64,000 nucleotides of DNA from Pisolithus tinctorius. Its lineage: Eukaryota; Basidiomycota; Agaricomycetes; Boletales; Pisolithaceae. The stretch's first letter is position 1; each line of letters starts with the position of its first letter. Location: positions 1 through 64,000 of the forward strand of contig JANFAH010000085.1 of NCBI GenBank assembly GCA_024663395.1. The letters are read 5' to 3'. The notes beneath the pieces are model-generated. The model searched no databases. It saw nothing but the letters and a program-made list of their open reading frames with translations, and had not been told where the DNA came from. The translations under genes were made by a program, and so were the position numbers. Of the stretch, positions 10,594 through 22,880 are shown in pieces.

Positions 10594-12211
10594 ATGATCG
10601 ACGTTGACATGGTAGTTGGCGTCCTGTCACGAACAGCCTTCAGTATGCTACTCGTTGTCTGCCCAGCTCGGAATTCGATCTGACTTGTTGTTACAAAGGT
10701 CCTTTCTTCACTAGCTTTGTCCCCTTATTTTACCTTGCCCAAGGGCACTCCGTCAAGAGCTCTAGCGTCTGGTATTCTTTTCTCTACTGGGCCGCTATCT
10801 TTGCTTTCTGTGTGCTTCTTATTTGAAAGAAAGCGCCCGATTTTGCTAACCGTGGTGTGTCCAGGGTCGTTGAAATGGCTCTCAAAAGTATACCGGAATG
10901 GGATTAGCTCGCTACCGCTCTTGCGGAAGCCTCTGGATTGGAGTGAACAGGTCGTTCTCATCACCGGTGGTACGATCTCTCCCCGCATTGCCATTGAGAA
11001 TTACCACAAGCCGTCACCTCTTTCACTTTCCGTTTCACAGGTTCCTCTGGTGTCGGGGAGTTGCTTGCTAACACTCTGGCCTTCCGTCATGTCACTGTGG
11101 TCGTGTTAGACATCAAGCCTATAGTGACAGACAACAGTACGCTCTGTTTCGGCTTCTATAACTCATATACCTGAAAATAAAATTAGGTAACATCACTTTC
11201 TACAAGTGCGACGTCTCTAAATGGGATGAAGTGGAAGCCGTTGCAAAGAAAGTCATCGAAGAAGTGTGTCTTCCTAAAACAAGAATGCGTCTGAGGTTGC
11301 TCAGATGTCCCCCCAGGTCGGGCATCCCACCATACTTATCAATAATGCGGGCGTTGTGCAGGGAAAGCTCATCCTTGACCTCAAACCTCAAGATATCATG
11401 CAGTACGGTTTCTCCTCGCTATGCAAAATGCAGGTTGCGCAACCACCTTGATGCCACAGGACCTTTGGTGTGAATACTATGGCACATTTCTGGACCCTTA
11501 AAGCGTTCCTGCCAAAGATGATTGAGCGAAAGAGCGGCCACATTGTACGTTCCTATTAGTGTTGTCGTGTGAAATCACACGTACCCCCTACAGGTCACCG
11601 TTGCCTCCGTGATGGGTCTCGTCGGGAGCGCTCAGATGAGTGAGTACCATATCTAAATTCATGCGTGAGCTTCTTTTCGACATTCATCTAGCCGACTATA
11701 GCGCTTCCAAAGCGGCAATAACTAACATGCACGAGTCCTTGCGGTATGAACTCGACAACCGCTACGGCGCTCCCCAAGTCCGCACGACGATTCTCTGCCC
11801 TGGCCACATCCATACCCCACTCTTCTCGACCATGTCTGTCCCTCAGAATTTCTTCTACCGGTTTTTCGTCCCTTCGCTGTCCCCGCTAACGGTTGTCAAG
11901 GCGATCATCCAGGCCCTCGATGCGCAGGAAAGCAGGACGATTTATTTACCTTTCTACACGAACTCGGCAGTTTTGATGAAGACGTTCCCGAGCTTTGTAA
12001 GGGATTTGGCTCAGAAGGTTTGTCTATCTCCCTTCATGTCCTGTATTTCATTGCGGCCGCTCTTTGAGTGGGACAGTCGACAGATACTGACTTTTGGCAC
12101 TAGTTGACTTATGCCGACTTCATGATGCAAGGTTTCCGTAAAGTTACGGCTATCAGGCAGGATGAAGTGGAGTCTGTCGCGCAGGCCGCAGCGCAGAAGA
12201 AGTGGAACTAA
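10594..12211 (+). CDS. Membrane-anchored short-chain dehydrogenase/reductase (RDH10 / 17-beta-HSD11-like)
   Basis: An NAD(P)-dependent oxidoreductase of the classical SDR fold. Spliced from about nine exons: the start [17 protein letters not shown] is joined at 10648 to [15 protein letters not shown], and the stop is 12209-12211. The N-terminal 60 residues hold hydrophobic segments that would anchor it to ER or lipid droplets. Key SDR motifs are present: TGGSSGVGE (cofactor glycine motif), CDVSKWDEV (adenine-side Asp), [10 protein letters not shown], the catalytic Ser in [11 protein letters not shown], and YSASKAAI (catalytic Tyr and Lys). Downstream of the active site, [10 protein letters not shown] is the usual PG motif. 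The closest animal classes act on retinoids, steroids or other lipids, but the substrate in this fungus cannot be told. Introns are 50-65 nt, and all junctions keep frame. Confidence 0.9.
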
Positions 12212-13542
12212 GGAAAGCTTGGCATGTGGTGCTAGGACTTGATGCTACTGATCGGCTTTCATTCGGAATCGGAACCTTATTTACCAATACTGCTCAGGCC
12301 TATTCGATTGTCATAATTGGGATTATAGGGGGTTGATACCGCAGCACGGGAAATGGAAACCGCCTGAGCCGGGCTTCTGTACCTGTCCGAGGTCTCGGGT
12401 CTTCCAGTCGCACAACCTCAACAGTAATCCAACTCGTGACTCGATTCTCGTGGTTCTTCACGAAGGCCCACACAGGGAGATAAGACATGTCGTTTACATC
12501 CTTTCATGTCCCCTAAGAACTCCCAACTTGCATCCTTATGTCCAAATTCTATAGGCTCCACTGAGAACTCATTTCGGAGATTCTCGGACTCGACGGTACG
12601 GGGTGAAAGGCGTTCCAAATCGGACTTATCCCCGTCGAGGCAGTACTATTAGTCGCACCTTCTGACAGGCACGCCCCTATTTGATGGCTGACTATTGGTG
12701 GCAAATCTAACGTTGCATGCTATCGTATATGGTCCTGAACGGTACGGTACTCGACCCGATAGGTCAAGGAATCACAAAAACACTAGCTTCTGATAGCACA
12801 CATAGCTGAAACATTAATCCAAAACCACACTGGCTAAGAACACAACTGAAGAGCTGACAAATAGGCATGCAGTACATATGTAGCTAAAGCGAAGAGAACG
12901 ATAAATGACGTGGGACCGCACTACTATGTTGCGCCATGTCAAATGCCAAGAAACTGGCATCGTCGACAAAAACGTGCCGGTGGAATGACTTGCTTGTACA
13001 GTATAGAATTTAAATAACTTGGACATGCGTGACAGATGCTGATTGGACGTTAACTGGACAACGAAGTGGGATATGGCTTGAAAGAGTGAGCGATACGTCA
13101 GGGGGAGCAATGGTGGTAATCGATACATTGCTACAAGATAACGGTTAGATGGCAATGATCCAAATCATTGCAAAAGGTACCATGTGTGGTATCGTGACAT
13201 AGTGGCCTTCAGGGCTGCAATGATGTCGGTGATGTGAAGTCAATTTACAAGGAAGCGTGGTGAAAGATCCAGAATCGGGAACATTAAGAAGTGGTTGGAA
13301 GCCTGGACCCTTCAACATGACTGTAGCAGGTCATGCGCCCGGCTAGCATGTACTTTTGCAACCTGTGGGCGTGGATTCACATCAAACCAATCGACTGGCG
13401 CAAAGTGTAAGCAGGACTCTCACCAGCAGATTGGCAGTTTTGTACGTAGAGCTATACATGTGATTGATTCCGTTTTGCTCCAAGACCCGCGAGTACCGGT
13501 TGACCAAACCGTGCTTGTCTATACAAAGACAAGGCATCAGGA
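12212..13542. other. Intergenic stretch, no gene recognised
   Basis: About 1.3 kb lies between the convergent ends of the dehydrogenase gene and the CASTOR-like gene. The short open frames on both strands have no recognisable domain and no consistent splice pattern. It is AT-richer than the flanking exons. Nothing else was identified. Confidence 0.5.
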
Positions 13543-15242
13543 TCAGCTGACGATGTACCTGGCAGCGCGATCACACTGACCCAAACCAAACCGGCGCAGA
13601 TCGATCTGCAGGCACTTCAGTGTACTGCCTTCAATCCTCTCTTCACTCTCCTCCCAATCACCGCCTGAAGGAAGTGAAGGGCTGTCACCCAGAGCCTCGA
13701 GTTCCCCAGCACAACTTAACATATGCCTTTCGCTTGGAGGAAATAGTGCGGCAAGAACCGAAACATCGGTAGTGAGGGAGGACCCTTCAGAGGTTCGCGT
13801 AAAGCTGAAGAAGGGAACAGTCACCGGCTGCCGGGTTGTGTTAAAGCACTGTTTCGCGAAAGGTGAGGACGATTTTGAGGACAAGGGTGCTAGACCTCGC
13901 GTCGGTGCCGGATCGACAGGAGAGAAAGATAGAGGTGACGTGACACATTTTGAAGTCCGTTTCAAGGCATGCGACGGGGACTGGATAGTCTGGGAAAGAT
14001 CGGGATATGAATGAGAGGCTGGCGAGGACAAGAAGGGTTCATTTCCGATGGGTGAATGCGAGACGTAACCATCGTCAGCTTCGTTACTGGAAGAAGTTGC
14101 GGTTGTTTCTGTTGAGTGTGAACCTGCGCGACTGCGCGACGAGAAAGTGTAGATTTGAGCACTTTCAGGCCTTTTCCTTGAAGATATCTTTACTACTCCG
14201 TTGTATGCAGAGAAACCTCGATGCCGTAGGTGAGAGCTCGAGCTCAGGGGTATCAAATCTGAAAAAGCGACCAGTTTTACTATTTTGAGTGCCCAATTGT
14301 CCATGTTTTCGTCAGACAGACCAACACATGCAAGGTCTGTGGACAGAATGGACACGTCGGTGGGTGAAGGGGAGCGTGATTTTGAGCGCGCCGGTTGAGG
14401 GGACGTGGTCTGTTTTTGTTGTTCCACAGCACTGTTTAGCTTCTGGGATGCTGAAAGTGCGTCTACGAACGTATCTACGGATCTTGTTAAGACGGCCCCT
14501 GACTCGAGGCTGAACTCGTGGCCCAACTCGTGGGAGAGCATTTCATATGGTGTCGGGGGGGAGGCAAGGGGGGACGTAATGGGTGGAAAGGGCTCTGCAT
14601 CGGAAGAATACAGGTCGAATCCAGCAGCCCTAAGTAGAGAAAGAACTTGGTGGAGTCTGGATTCTTTTACCTGTGATGTCAACATGAGCATACAGGCGAA
14701 GCCAAGATGATTGGGACAACGAACAAAAATGAAATCGCTTCTGTAAGAAGACTGGTAAAGAATGGAGATGCCTGCGGCTGCCAGAGGCGCAGACAACTCG
14801 TGGACACGGGCTCCTGAGTTGTCTGAGGGGGAGATGAAGAGGATGTCAGAGAGGGGACTGGTCCAGCAAGCAGCAGGTGGTTACCGAGTTGGTCTGAGTG
14901 TGAGTCAATCTGGAGTACATTCCAGTTTTCGCATGTTATCTCGACTCTGTCGCCATCAGACAGAGCACGTTTTCTGCTGGAGCCTGAGCCTGAGCGAGAC
15001 CGGTGTAGTTGGCGGTCCTGTCTGGCTATGAGGTCCAGGTCTGCAAGGTTGTGGTGCTCCGCGAAGAGGGTGAGCTCTATTTCGTTGCAGGTGACATTGA
15101 AGAAGGTTGTATTGGGTTGCAATATCTGCCTGAGAATAGGGTGAGTCAGTTGTGGTAGACGAGAGCGGGGGATGTGCACGAGAGAGAGGGAGACCGGGAG
15201 GAGGGATATCGTGACATTGGACGGTGCGGGGGTTTGCGCCAT
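13543..15242 (-). CDS. CASTOR/GATS-like ACT-domain protein, putative arginine sensor
   Basis: Two exons, 15242-14885 and 14822-13543, joined as SDQL|DNSGARVHELSAPL. The N-terminal third (VSLSLVHIPRSRLPQLTHP...FFNVTCNEIELTLFAEHH) and the segment APLAAAGISILYQSSYRSDFIFVRC match the ACT_7 layout of animal CASTOR1/2. There, this second motif forms the arginine pocket, and the protein controls TORC1 through GATOR2. A long disordered Ser/Pro/Thr insert (about residues 200-330) is followed by a weakly conserved tail (NWALKIVKLVAFSDLIP lies before the insert). The family call rests on motif resemblance recognised by eye. Binding of arginine and a link to TORC1 in this fungus are inference. The start at 15242 (MAQTPAPSN) was preferred over an in-frame upstream Met at 15353 because homology begins just after it. 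Confidence 0.77.
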
Positions 15243-15492
15243 GAAGTTGGTCGCTGAGAACAGACCACGAAATATATTTATGTTTTTGTACCAGATCTCA
15301 TTTTCCGAATTCAAATCCGAGATCGGTTTCATTTCCCGGATCACCCTTATCAAGACTCGCCCCTGCTTATGTCATACAAACATGCATTGAATCAGGTGTC
15401 CAACAACACACATGTGGTAGCTAGGGATACACCATCTCTCCACAATCTCCACAATTAAAAATAATAAATACCAATCCTTGAAAAATAAAGCG

Positions 15493-16649
15493 TCATCGCA
15501 CCGGCCCAGGGTGCCGTGTACGGCGTGGGTGTTGCCCACCCATCGAATTCTTCTTCGTCGTGGCAGTCGACGTCACAGGGTAGGGCTGAGGGCGCCGTGA
15601 ACGCGCCGAAGGACGACGACGTAACTGATATCGGTTAGCAGACGGTGCCTCGCTGCCGGTAATCACTACAGGTCTCATTCGGCGCCGGCTCGGCGTAGTG
15701 GTTGGCTGGCCTTCCACGGCCACATCCTCTGGTATACGAAGGGAGGGATGTGGTAAAATGGGCTGTGTCCGTGTCAAAGAAACAGATGACACTGATGGCG
15801 ATATAGACTGCGGACAGGGAGCGACATCTGGCTGGGAGTCTTCTGCTTGTGAGGCCGTTACGATCTCAACGCCATTTGTAACGAACTTCATCGGAGTCGG
15901 TGTTCGTACTAACTTCAATTCTTGTGAGGCTTCTTGAGAAAGAGGAGTAAGAGGAGAAGTAGGGGAGCTCATTCCAGAAGGTGTGACGGGTAGACTCGGT
16001 AGAGTATACACCTGCGTAATTGGACAGGTCGGCGAGCGCGTCCTTCTGAACGATGTCTGCTCAAAGACCTGCGCATACTGCAGCGATTCTTTGTCGAGAG
16101 GCTCGGTAGCCTTGCGTTCAAGCCTTTGCGAGTGCGGCTTGGCAGACTGAGACGATATCCCTTGATCTTGGCTGCCCCCCTGATCCCACTGGGTCAGGAA
16201 TTGTTTCTTCGGCAATGGCTCAGGCTGTACTTGACGCGGTATTCGCGGCACGGGGATGATCGGTGGGAGCTTACTCTCATAGGCAAAGTCCCGCACTTTG
16301 ATGCCAAGCGATGCCAGATATTCGGGCGAAGGCTGCTGCGACACCCGTGTTTGCCTTGCATTCGAAGGTGCCTGAGAATTCTCCTCCATGGCCACCAGTA
16401 CTTCATCATCATCATCTGCGCGTATCTTCGAAAACAGTGGCACAGGGGGGAGTACCCTTGAGGCTCCGCAACGCTTTGAATCAGACGCATATCGTCACTC
16501 ACATGAGACACCATGTTGAGTGGCTGAGAGATATCGTTGTCATCACACTCATCCGATCGCATGCCTTTGCCTTTGTGTACCGTCTGCTGCATTCTAAACT
16601 CCCGATCAACAGCGTCCCCTCTCATCGCGATCAACGTTGCAGAGCTCAT
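15493..16649 (-). CDS. Uncharacterised Ser/Pro-rich basic protein
   Basis: Two exons, with a start at 16649 (MSSATLIAMRGDAVDREF), one intron ending before IRADDDDEVLVAMEEN at about 16430, and a stop at 15493-15495. The product is about 350 aa and low in complexity throughout. It has an acidic run DDDDE, many SP/TP pairs (SPTSPLTPLS, TPSRRRMRP), and an arginine-rich C-terminus (RRRPSARSRRP) that could serve as a nuclear signal. No domain was recognised. It shares a 336-bp promoter gap (16650-16985, no other feature seen) with the divergent phosphatase gene. The coding call rests on the long frame plus a clean GTGAGT...AG junction. Confidence 0.6.
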
Positions 16650-16985
16650 GTCGACAAGAACGTTTACGGTCGTAATCAGTAGCAAAATTCGTAGCACAAG
16701 AATGGAGGAGTAGTTTCAGATGCCAATGCTGGCCATTCAGGTCGTGGCTGAGGTCGTAGTGGTGGTCGAAGGAAGTGGTCACCGTGCAAGAGGAGTCGGC
16801 GCTGCGGTGCTGGTCGTGAGAGACTTTGTGTGATGGCTGATTCCAAATCGGGACGTGACGTGTGTTGTCACGTGCCTCATGGCTCGACCCACACGACCCT
16901 CGACACGGCGGGGCCCATCCTACTGGCATCTCAGCGCACACTCAGCCCTGCGGTTAACGGCCAAAGGCAGTACTTGAACGCTGCC

Positions 16986-18785
16986 ATGTTACGCAGGTTC
17001 TGGAAACCTGTCGCTGCAACCGCCTTGTTCATCGGCACTCCAACTTACTTGTACTACCGCTACTACAGCAAACAACGAGCCAACTCCATCGAAATTCCTG
17101 TCCGCTTGCGTGGGGAAGACGGGAAACCCATCGTTTCCACCCGTACATTCCCCATGCTCTCCCAGTCCGCCGTTGACGAGCGTCTCTACGAACATGCCAA
17201 ACAGGAATCCCTGCGGAGAGGCAGGACAAAATGGTCCGTTTGCACGGCCTCAGTTGCAGCGAATGATCCCATCGAGGATGCACATGCCCATGCTATCGTT
17301 GCACGGGATCCAGATGACCCACTGGCCCCTGGCGAGTGGCTGTTCTTTACTGTCATGGATGGGCATGCGGGACCGCACACCTCCCGGTTACTATCAAAGA
17401 CCCTCATCAACGCCGTCGTTTTGGAGCTTTCCAATCTCATAAATGACACAAAAGGCTATAAATTGTCCTGGAGAGCGACCGTGCAGAGTCCCGATAAAAT
17501 ATCGCTGGCTATACAGAAGGCATTCACCAAGCTCGACGAAGAGTTAATATCTGCGCCACTCAAGCTTTTGGGTGCTAATTTCGACAAGGAAGCTCTAAAA
17601 TCAAGGCAAATACCAGATTTGAGTCAACATCCACTTGCATTGCCCGTAATGCTTCCAGCTGTTTCTGGTGAACGTTCCGCCGCATATGCGTACCCCTGAT
17701 GCTTATATTCGTCTAGGAAGTTGTGCGTTAATGGCTGTCTTTGACACTGCCAAACAAGACTTGTATGTTGCTTGTTCTGGGGACAGCCGTGCAGTCGCCG
17801 GCATCTGGGAAGAAGATGAGAACGGCGACGGCTCATGGAGAGTCGAGGTTCTCAGCGAAGACCAAACAGGACGCAACCCCATGGAACACGAGAGGTACCG
17901 TAGACTACGCAACAATCATAATTTCGTGAAACTCTTACGGGATCATATGCAGAATTCAATCTGAGCACCCGCCAGAGGAGGCAGAAGATGTTATTGTCAG
18001 GGGCCGTGTTCTCGGCGGCCTCGAACCGACTCGAGCCTTCGGGGATGCTCGGTACAAGTGGCCTCGCGACGTTCAGGACGTGTGAGATGTCACCACTTTT
18101 CAGTTGTCAATCATTTTGATCGTTCTGTTCAAGTCTCAACACGGCGTTCCTCGTTGGAAACAACAAGCCCCTCCGTCCACCCCCTTCGACATTCAAAACG
18201 CCGCCTTACGTGACTGCGACTCCAGTCGTCACTCACCGTGCACTCCCCTTCACCGAGTTGGCCAATGGCTTCGCGCCGCCAAAATCCTCGACTCCTCGTT
18301 TCATCGTCCTTGCAACGGATGGGTTATGGGATAAGCTAACCTCAGAAGAGGTCGTTGCCCTCGTTGGAGGCGCCCTTCAAGGTTTGACTGGAACTGTTTC
18401 AAAGTCCGAGCTCCGCACACTTGCTCCTACGTCCTCGGGGTTGTTGTCAACTGTTGAGGGTAAGGAAAAGCGGTCCCTCAAGGACGATGACCATCCACAC
18501 AGCGACTCTTGGTCCTTCGGGGATGACAACCTCGGCGTTCACCTGATTCGGAACGCTTTCGGTGGAGGCGACCAACATGCAATCAGGAGGTTAATGAGCA
18601 TACCATATCCACATGCGCGACGCTATCGGGACGACACAACTGTGACTGTAGTTGTGTGGAAAGACGACGAAGATGGCGCAGAGGAAGTAGCTACAGTTAG
18701 CACCAGGCCGGACCAGCAGGTTGAGATCGATAGCAAACCGTCAGGTAGCGCAAACGACGGATCTAATGCCAAAGCAAAGCTATAG
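16986..18785 (+). CDS. Mitochondrial PP2C phosphatase, pyruvate dehydrogenase phosphatase-like
   Basis: A PPM-family Ser/Thr phosphatase. Four exons: from 16986 to a GTGAAC donor after LPAVSG, then SCALMAVFDTAKQDLYVACS, then IQSEHPPEEAEDVIVRGRV, then LNTAFLVGNNKPLRPPP to the stop at 18783-18785. The start MLRRFWKPVAATALF gives a basic presequence followed by a hydrophobic segment, as in mitochondrial members. PP2C motifs: VMDGHAG (metal-binding DGHxG), ACSGDSRAV, PTRAFGDARYKW (SRAFGD motif with Thr for Ser) and VLATDGLWD. The inserted lengths and the DVxxxLNTAFLVGNNKP block resemble PDP/Ptc5, which reactivates pyruvate dehydrogenase by dephosphorylating E1-alpha. An upstream in-frame ATG at 16833 would add 51 residues and hide the presequence. 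Confidence 0.88.
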
Positions 18786-18952
18786 GTATGGCGCATAGTG
18801 TTACCAAAGACAAGCAACATGTCAATACATAATCCAGGTCCATCGTATTTCTCGTGCACTTGCACAAGTGTGACACCCGATAAGACTGCGACTGCGTTCC
18901 GCTAAAGCACAACTGGTCGGCGCACATGCAACTACTCCAGCAATATTATTCT

Positions 18953-21289
18953 CTATAATAGGTACTTCTTCTTTCCTGTATACTTTTTGCGCTTGGAAAA
19001 GAGCGTGTTGCTCCCTGCGACACGATTATATGGGTTAGAAGCACTTCCGAATAACGATGACTTCTTATGACTGTAGCTGTGACGAGGGCTCTGGTAATGC
19101 TTATTCCCGTGTTTCGACGACACGGGCGGCGGGGGGGATGATAACGTATGCCTTTTGAACGAACCCGGCGGACTTCGCCGCTCGCCGTCGCCATCTGGCG
19201 ACTTGCGCTTCTTGTCGTTGGGTGGCAGGTTAGGTGACCCACGTGTAGGTGTGGGTGCCGAAATTGAGGACGAGGAAGGTGTGGCATAAAAACTACTAGG
19301 ATTGACAGCACTTGAGGGAGGGGTATCAGCCAACGTCGAAGGGGTGGACACTTCAGACGGGTCTTCGGAGGGTAATGCGGATGTAGGAGGTTGCGTCGCT
19401 GTTGGACTGTCGGTGGACATGTCGGAATCGGCTGGTTTTGGGTCTGGGGGGCTGTCCGTGCTGTCATCATCTCCGTACATGACGAGACTCGATAGCGCAT
19501 TGCTGGTTTTGGTAGCAGCTGTGATCTTTCTTCTTAGGGCCGCAGCCTGAGGGTCGGATCCTGCTTGTGACACTTGTGAGGGTATCGGAGAATGTGTGTT
19601 CAGAGTAGGTGAGGGAAGAAGAGGCCCAATGAACGGCTGGTCAACCTTGACACCCACATCTTCTTCAGCTTCTGTGACTTTGCGTTTCTTCATGCTCGCT
19701 GCGACGCTCGGTCTGGCACTCGACGTTGCACTCGCTGTTGGCCTTGTACTGTTAACGGCAGCATCGAGTGACTGACCCTTGTCCCTGATATAGAACAGAA
19801 TATATGCGCTCTTCAAGCCCACCGGTGGCCGAAATTCCCGTAACACCATGTCGTCGTTCATTTGGAACCACTGCCCATTTGCTCCCTTCACGTGGGCAAA
19901 ATAGTGCCCCGAGTTCGGCCCACCGCCTGCATGTGAGATAATACCGTAAAGCGAGTATCGCGGACCATACTGTCCCTCGCTCATGGCGGGCTGAAGGGAT
20001 AGACGTTCGTCGTAGTGCACGAAGTGGCCGATCTTGCGACCCAGCGGAGAAAACCTCTTAAGGTGCACTGTCAACACCGCAGGGGCTTCATGGATCGTAA
20101 ACCGCTTCTCCGCAACTACTGGCTTCTTACACCTATCCAACAAGTCAGGGGGAAAAGTGACACACAATCGGGAAACCCACTTCTCGCACATATACTTGTC
20201 AGCGCCCCTCAAACAATCCACGGCAACAAACTTCTTGAATGCCTCCTTCAGCGTACTTGACCCGTAGATGTCCAAGCTGACGTCCAACATGCTGTCAAAA
20301 GTATCACTGTGATGATTACACTCCCGACATGTTACTCGAGAACGCAAGCGACCGCCAAAAATCTTGTGCACCCACGTCGTCTCCGCTAGTTTGGGATCAA
20401 GTTTCCTGGTGTCCCTGGTTAAGGCGCAATCATGAACCAGGAATTCAATACATACTGGGGATACCCAGCTAGACACGACTTCTGCAGAGCGTCTATAGCA
20501 TACCGAAGAAATTCGTGCGCATCCTCCTGTCTACCTTTACGCATGTGCTTCGCGATCACTGTCGATGCCATAGGTTACAATGGTCCACAGGACTTGTGAC
20601 GGAGCAAGGCATAAAATACTCACATTGCAGCTTAGACGTGATGGGGAAGGGGGTGAACGGGCGTGACTTTTGGTGCGAATCCATCATCACCTGCCTTAAA
20701 CTGCAGCTCATACAAAATCCGTTGTTCTTCACTCGGCCTGTAGAATGTTTACTGTGAGATGCACAAGATGTATACGAAAAACCTTACAAGGATCAGAATG
20801 AGAATGCGCGTGCAGAACGCGCAGAAGAGGCGGGGTATGCAATAGGCATTGCAGAGCACTATTGAGGAAGCACGTGTTGCCTATGTTGCGGAGGCCACTG
20901 CCCGAGGTGCAACCTGCAGGCCACGAAAGGTCTATTGTACCGGTGTGCAACTGCCGTTTCGGAGTCGACGAGGCTGACTGTGACACCTTCTGAGGGGTGG
21001 CATACGGTACAGAGGGAGCCTTCGGTAATTCTTGATGCTGTATTCTGTCAGATTAGATAGGTGACAAAGTCCTGACCATACTCACCTTGGTTGCTTTAGG
21101 TGTGTTGTTGATGGGTTCATATTTGTCTTCAGCAACAGCGAGAGCACCTGTGGACGACCCCTCGATAAACTCTATCGGAGGTGGTAGCAAGCTATTAAAC
21201 GCTTCGACATCTTTGGCAGGACGAAGCTGAGAGTGGTCGTCTGACGCGAGCTGGGAGAACGGGGTGGGACGCAAGGGCGAGGCGAGCAT
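18953..21289 (-). CDS. Ubiquitin-specific protease, USP36/USP42 class
   Basis: A cysteine deubiquitinase. The start at 21289 ([14 protein letters not shown]) is followed by a 90-residue linker, then the Cys box [17 protein letters not shown] (catalytic Cys). Next come a region with [55 protein letters not shown], a His box [17 protein letters not shown] (catalytic His) and QMNDDMV. The [15 protein letters not shown] and FGGxLRSRVTC blocks are those of USP36/42/17 and fungal Ubp16-like enzymes, which act on histone or nucleolar substrates in other species. About 200 C-terminal residues are disordered (Ser/Pro/Thr-rich, with basic patches KKRKVTE and KKRKSPDG that could direct nuclear import). 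Introns at 20726-20983 and near 20500-20620 keep frame. Confidence 0.9.
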
Positions 21290-21704
21290 GCTACCTCTTT
21301 TCAAATACACGCTACTTTGGACTGGAAAACTTTTTCCAGTCGGACCAGCACCGCAAAGGAGGCAGCGAAGACGGGCGAATACCGGCTGCAGTGTCGATAA
21401 GCGCTTGGAGACTCGAGAGATGGCTGGGATTATAATATGTGGACCCTCAAAAGATTTACTAAGCACTCTTCAACTTGAAATTCACTACACAGGTTCGATA
21501 CAGGATTAGTAACGCACCACATATACAGGGTATACAAATGAGTAGGGTAAACAAACTAGCGGTTCGTAGGTCATCGATGCATCGTCCGTCCGCATCGCAA
21601 AAATAATCGTAAAAGGTCAAAGTATTAACTACAGAAATAAAAAGAAAGTGTCAAAGTCGTCATTAGTTGTGACGCTGGGGGCAAAATGTAAAGGAGTATC
21701 CCCA
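21290..21704. other. Intergenic gap between deubiquitinase and zinc-finger gene
   Basis: 415 bases holding the 5' region of the deubiquitinase gene and the 3' flank of the zinc-finger gene, both on the minus strand. No further feature seen. Confidence 0.5.
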
Positions 21705-22880
21705 TCAACGCGTGCCGAATGAGAGCAAGCCACCTGCTGGGTGACTTGACGGGAAGCCAGAGAAATCCAGCAAGTCCAACGATGAGCAACTTGATAGCGG
21801 AGAGGACGTTTGGGACCGCGAGAATGTGCTATCCTGGTCTGAAAGTGTTTCGAGAGATGGAATGTCTAAGGGAAACGAGAAAAGCGAGTAATCAACCGAC
21901 CAGAAATTATCTAAGTATCCGTGTTTCTGAGAAATATCTCCTAAGAGGTCATCACTGGGCTGCACACCGACCAGGGGAGCGTGTTGGTTCAACGGCGGGT
22001 ATCGCATCAACGGTGGTACGCTGTAGTCCGGGGAAGAGTAACTTGAATACAGATCGTTGCCTTGGCTACTAAATAAAACCTCAGGAGACCTCCGAAGTGG
22101 AGAATATCCGGAAAACTGGTTATCAGGGCCTAAAAGGTGGTAAGCTACACGTACCGATGGAATGTAGCGTGCCAAATACTCACTAACGGCGGATACGGAT
22201 GATTGACTTTCCGATTGACTCGCAGTGTGAGGGGCTAGGGAGTGGAGGTGCATGGCGTCCAGCTGTGTAACCGCTCCCGAGGCAATAGCGCTCAAATCCA
22301 CTTTACACGGGTCTACGCCGTGCTTGCGTAGATGGGTTGCGAATGCGGAACGGCGCTTGATTCTGCATAGAAAACTGGGTGAGAGGCAACTTCGACAAAA
22401 TCCTGCCCGGGTATTTATACCTCGTTCCACAATCAAGAAGGGGGCATTTGTAGGCTCCCTCAGCCCTGTGCGTCTCTTTCCGATGGCGGGAACACGACGA
22501 CGGGTCGCCAAATGCCTTCCTGCAGGTCCCAATCCCGCACACATACGGTTTTGCCTTCGTACTAGCAAACCGTCTGAGTTAAAATCTCCATAATCATAAG
22601 AGCCTCATACTGAATATTCAGGTGCGTCTTGAGACCGGAGAACTGTGCGAAACCCTTGCCGCAAGTCGGGCAGATATGAGGCCTAAATAATAATCATTAT
22701 GCAGACATGCTAAGGGTGCTCAGCTACTTACTTGATTCCCGTATGTAGAAGCTGATGACGAGTTAAGTCACCCTTCCGAGAAAAAGTCTTTGCGCAGGAC
22801 ATGCAGTTCCACTGCCGGCCATGAGGGTATGATTGACGCAATCGACGGTCAGAGGAAGCCCGGGAACTTACGAGCGTCAT
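21705..22880 (-). CDS. C2H2 zinc-finger protein, probable transcription factor
   Basis: Four consecutive C2H2-like fingers occupy the N-terminal half. Finger 1 is CMSCAKTFSRKGDLTRHQLLH. Finger 2 is CPTCGKGFAQFSGLKTHLNIQ, which lacks the final His. Finger 3 is CGIGTCRKAF...SRHRKETH and finger 4 CPLLDCGTRIKRRSAFATHL...H, both with a C-x4-C knuckle. The exons are joined by short introns between the fingers. The C-terminal half is Ser/Pro/Tyr-rich and disordered, typical of a transactivation region, and ends GGLLSFGTR (stop 21705-21707). The start is set at ATG 22880 (MTLV...). A perfect GTAAGT follows immediately, so a 60-nt intron that joins MTL directly to WNCMSC is equally likely. Target genes are unknown. 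Confidence 0.82.

Noticed and set aside
14007..14710. Plus-strand frames opposite the CASTOR-like gene
   Set aside because: Antisense of a Ser-rich exon; no domain and no promoter context.
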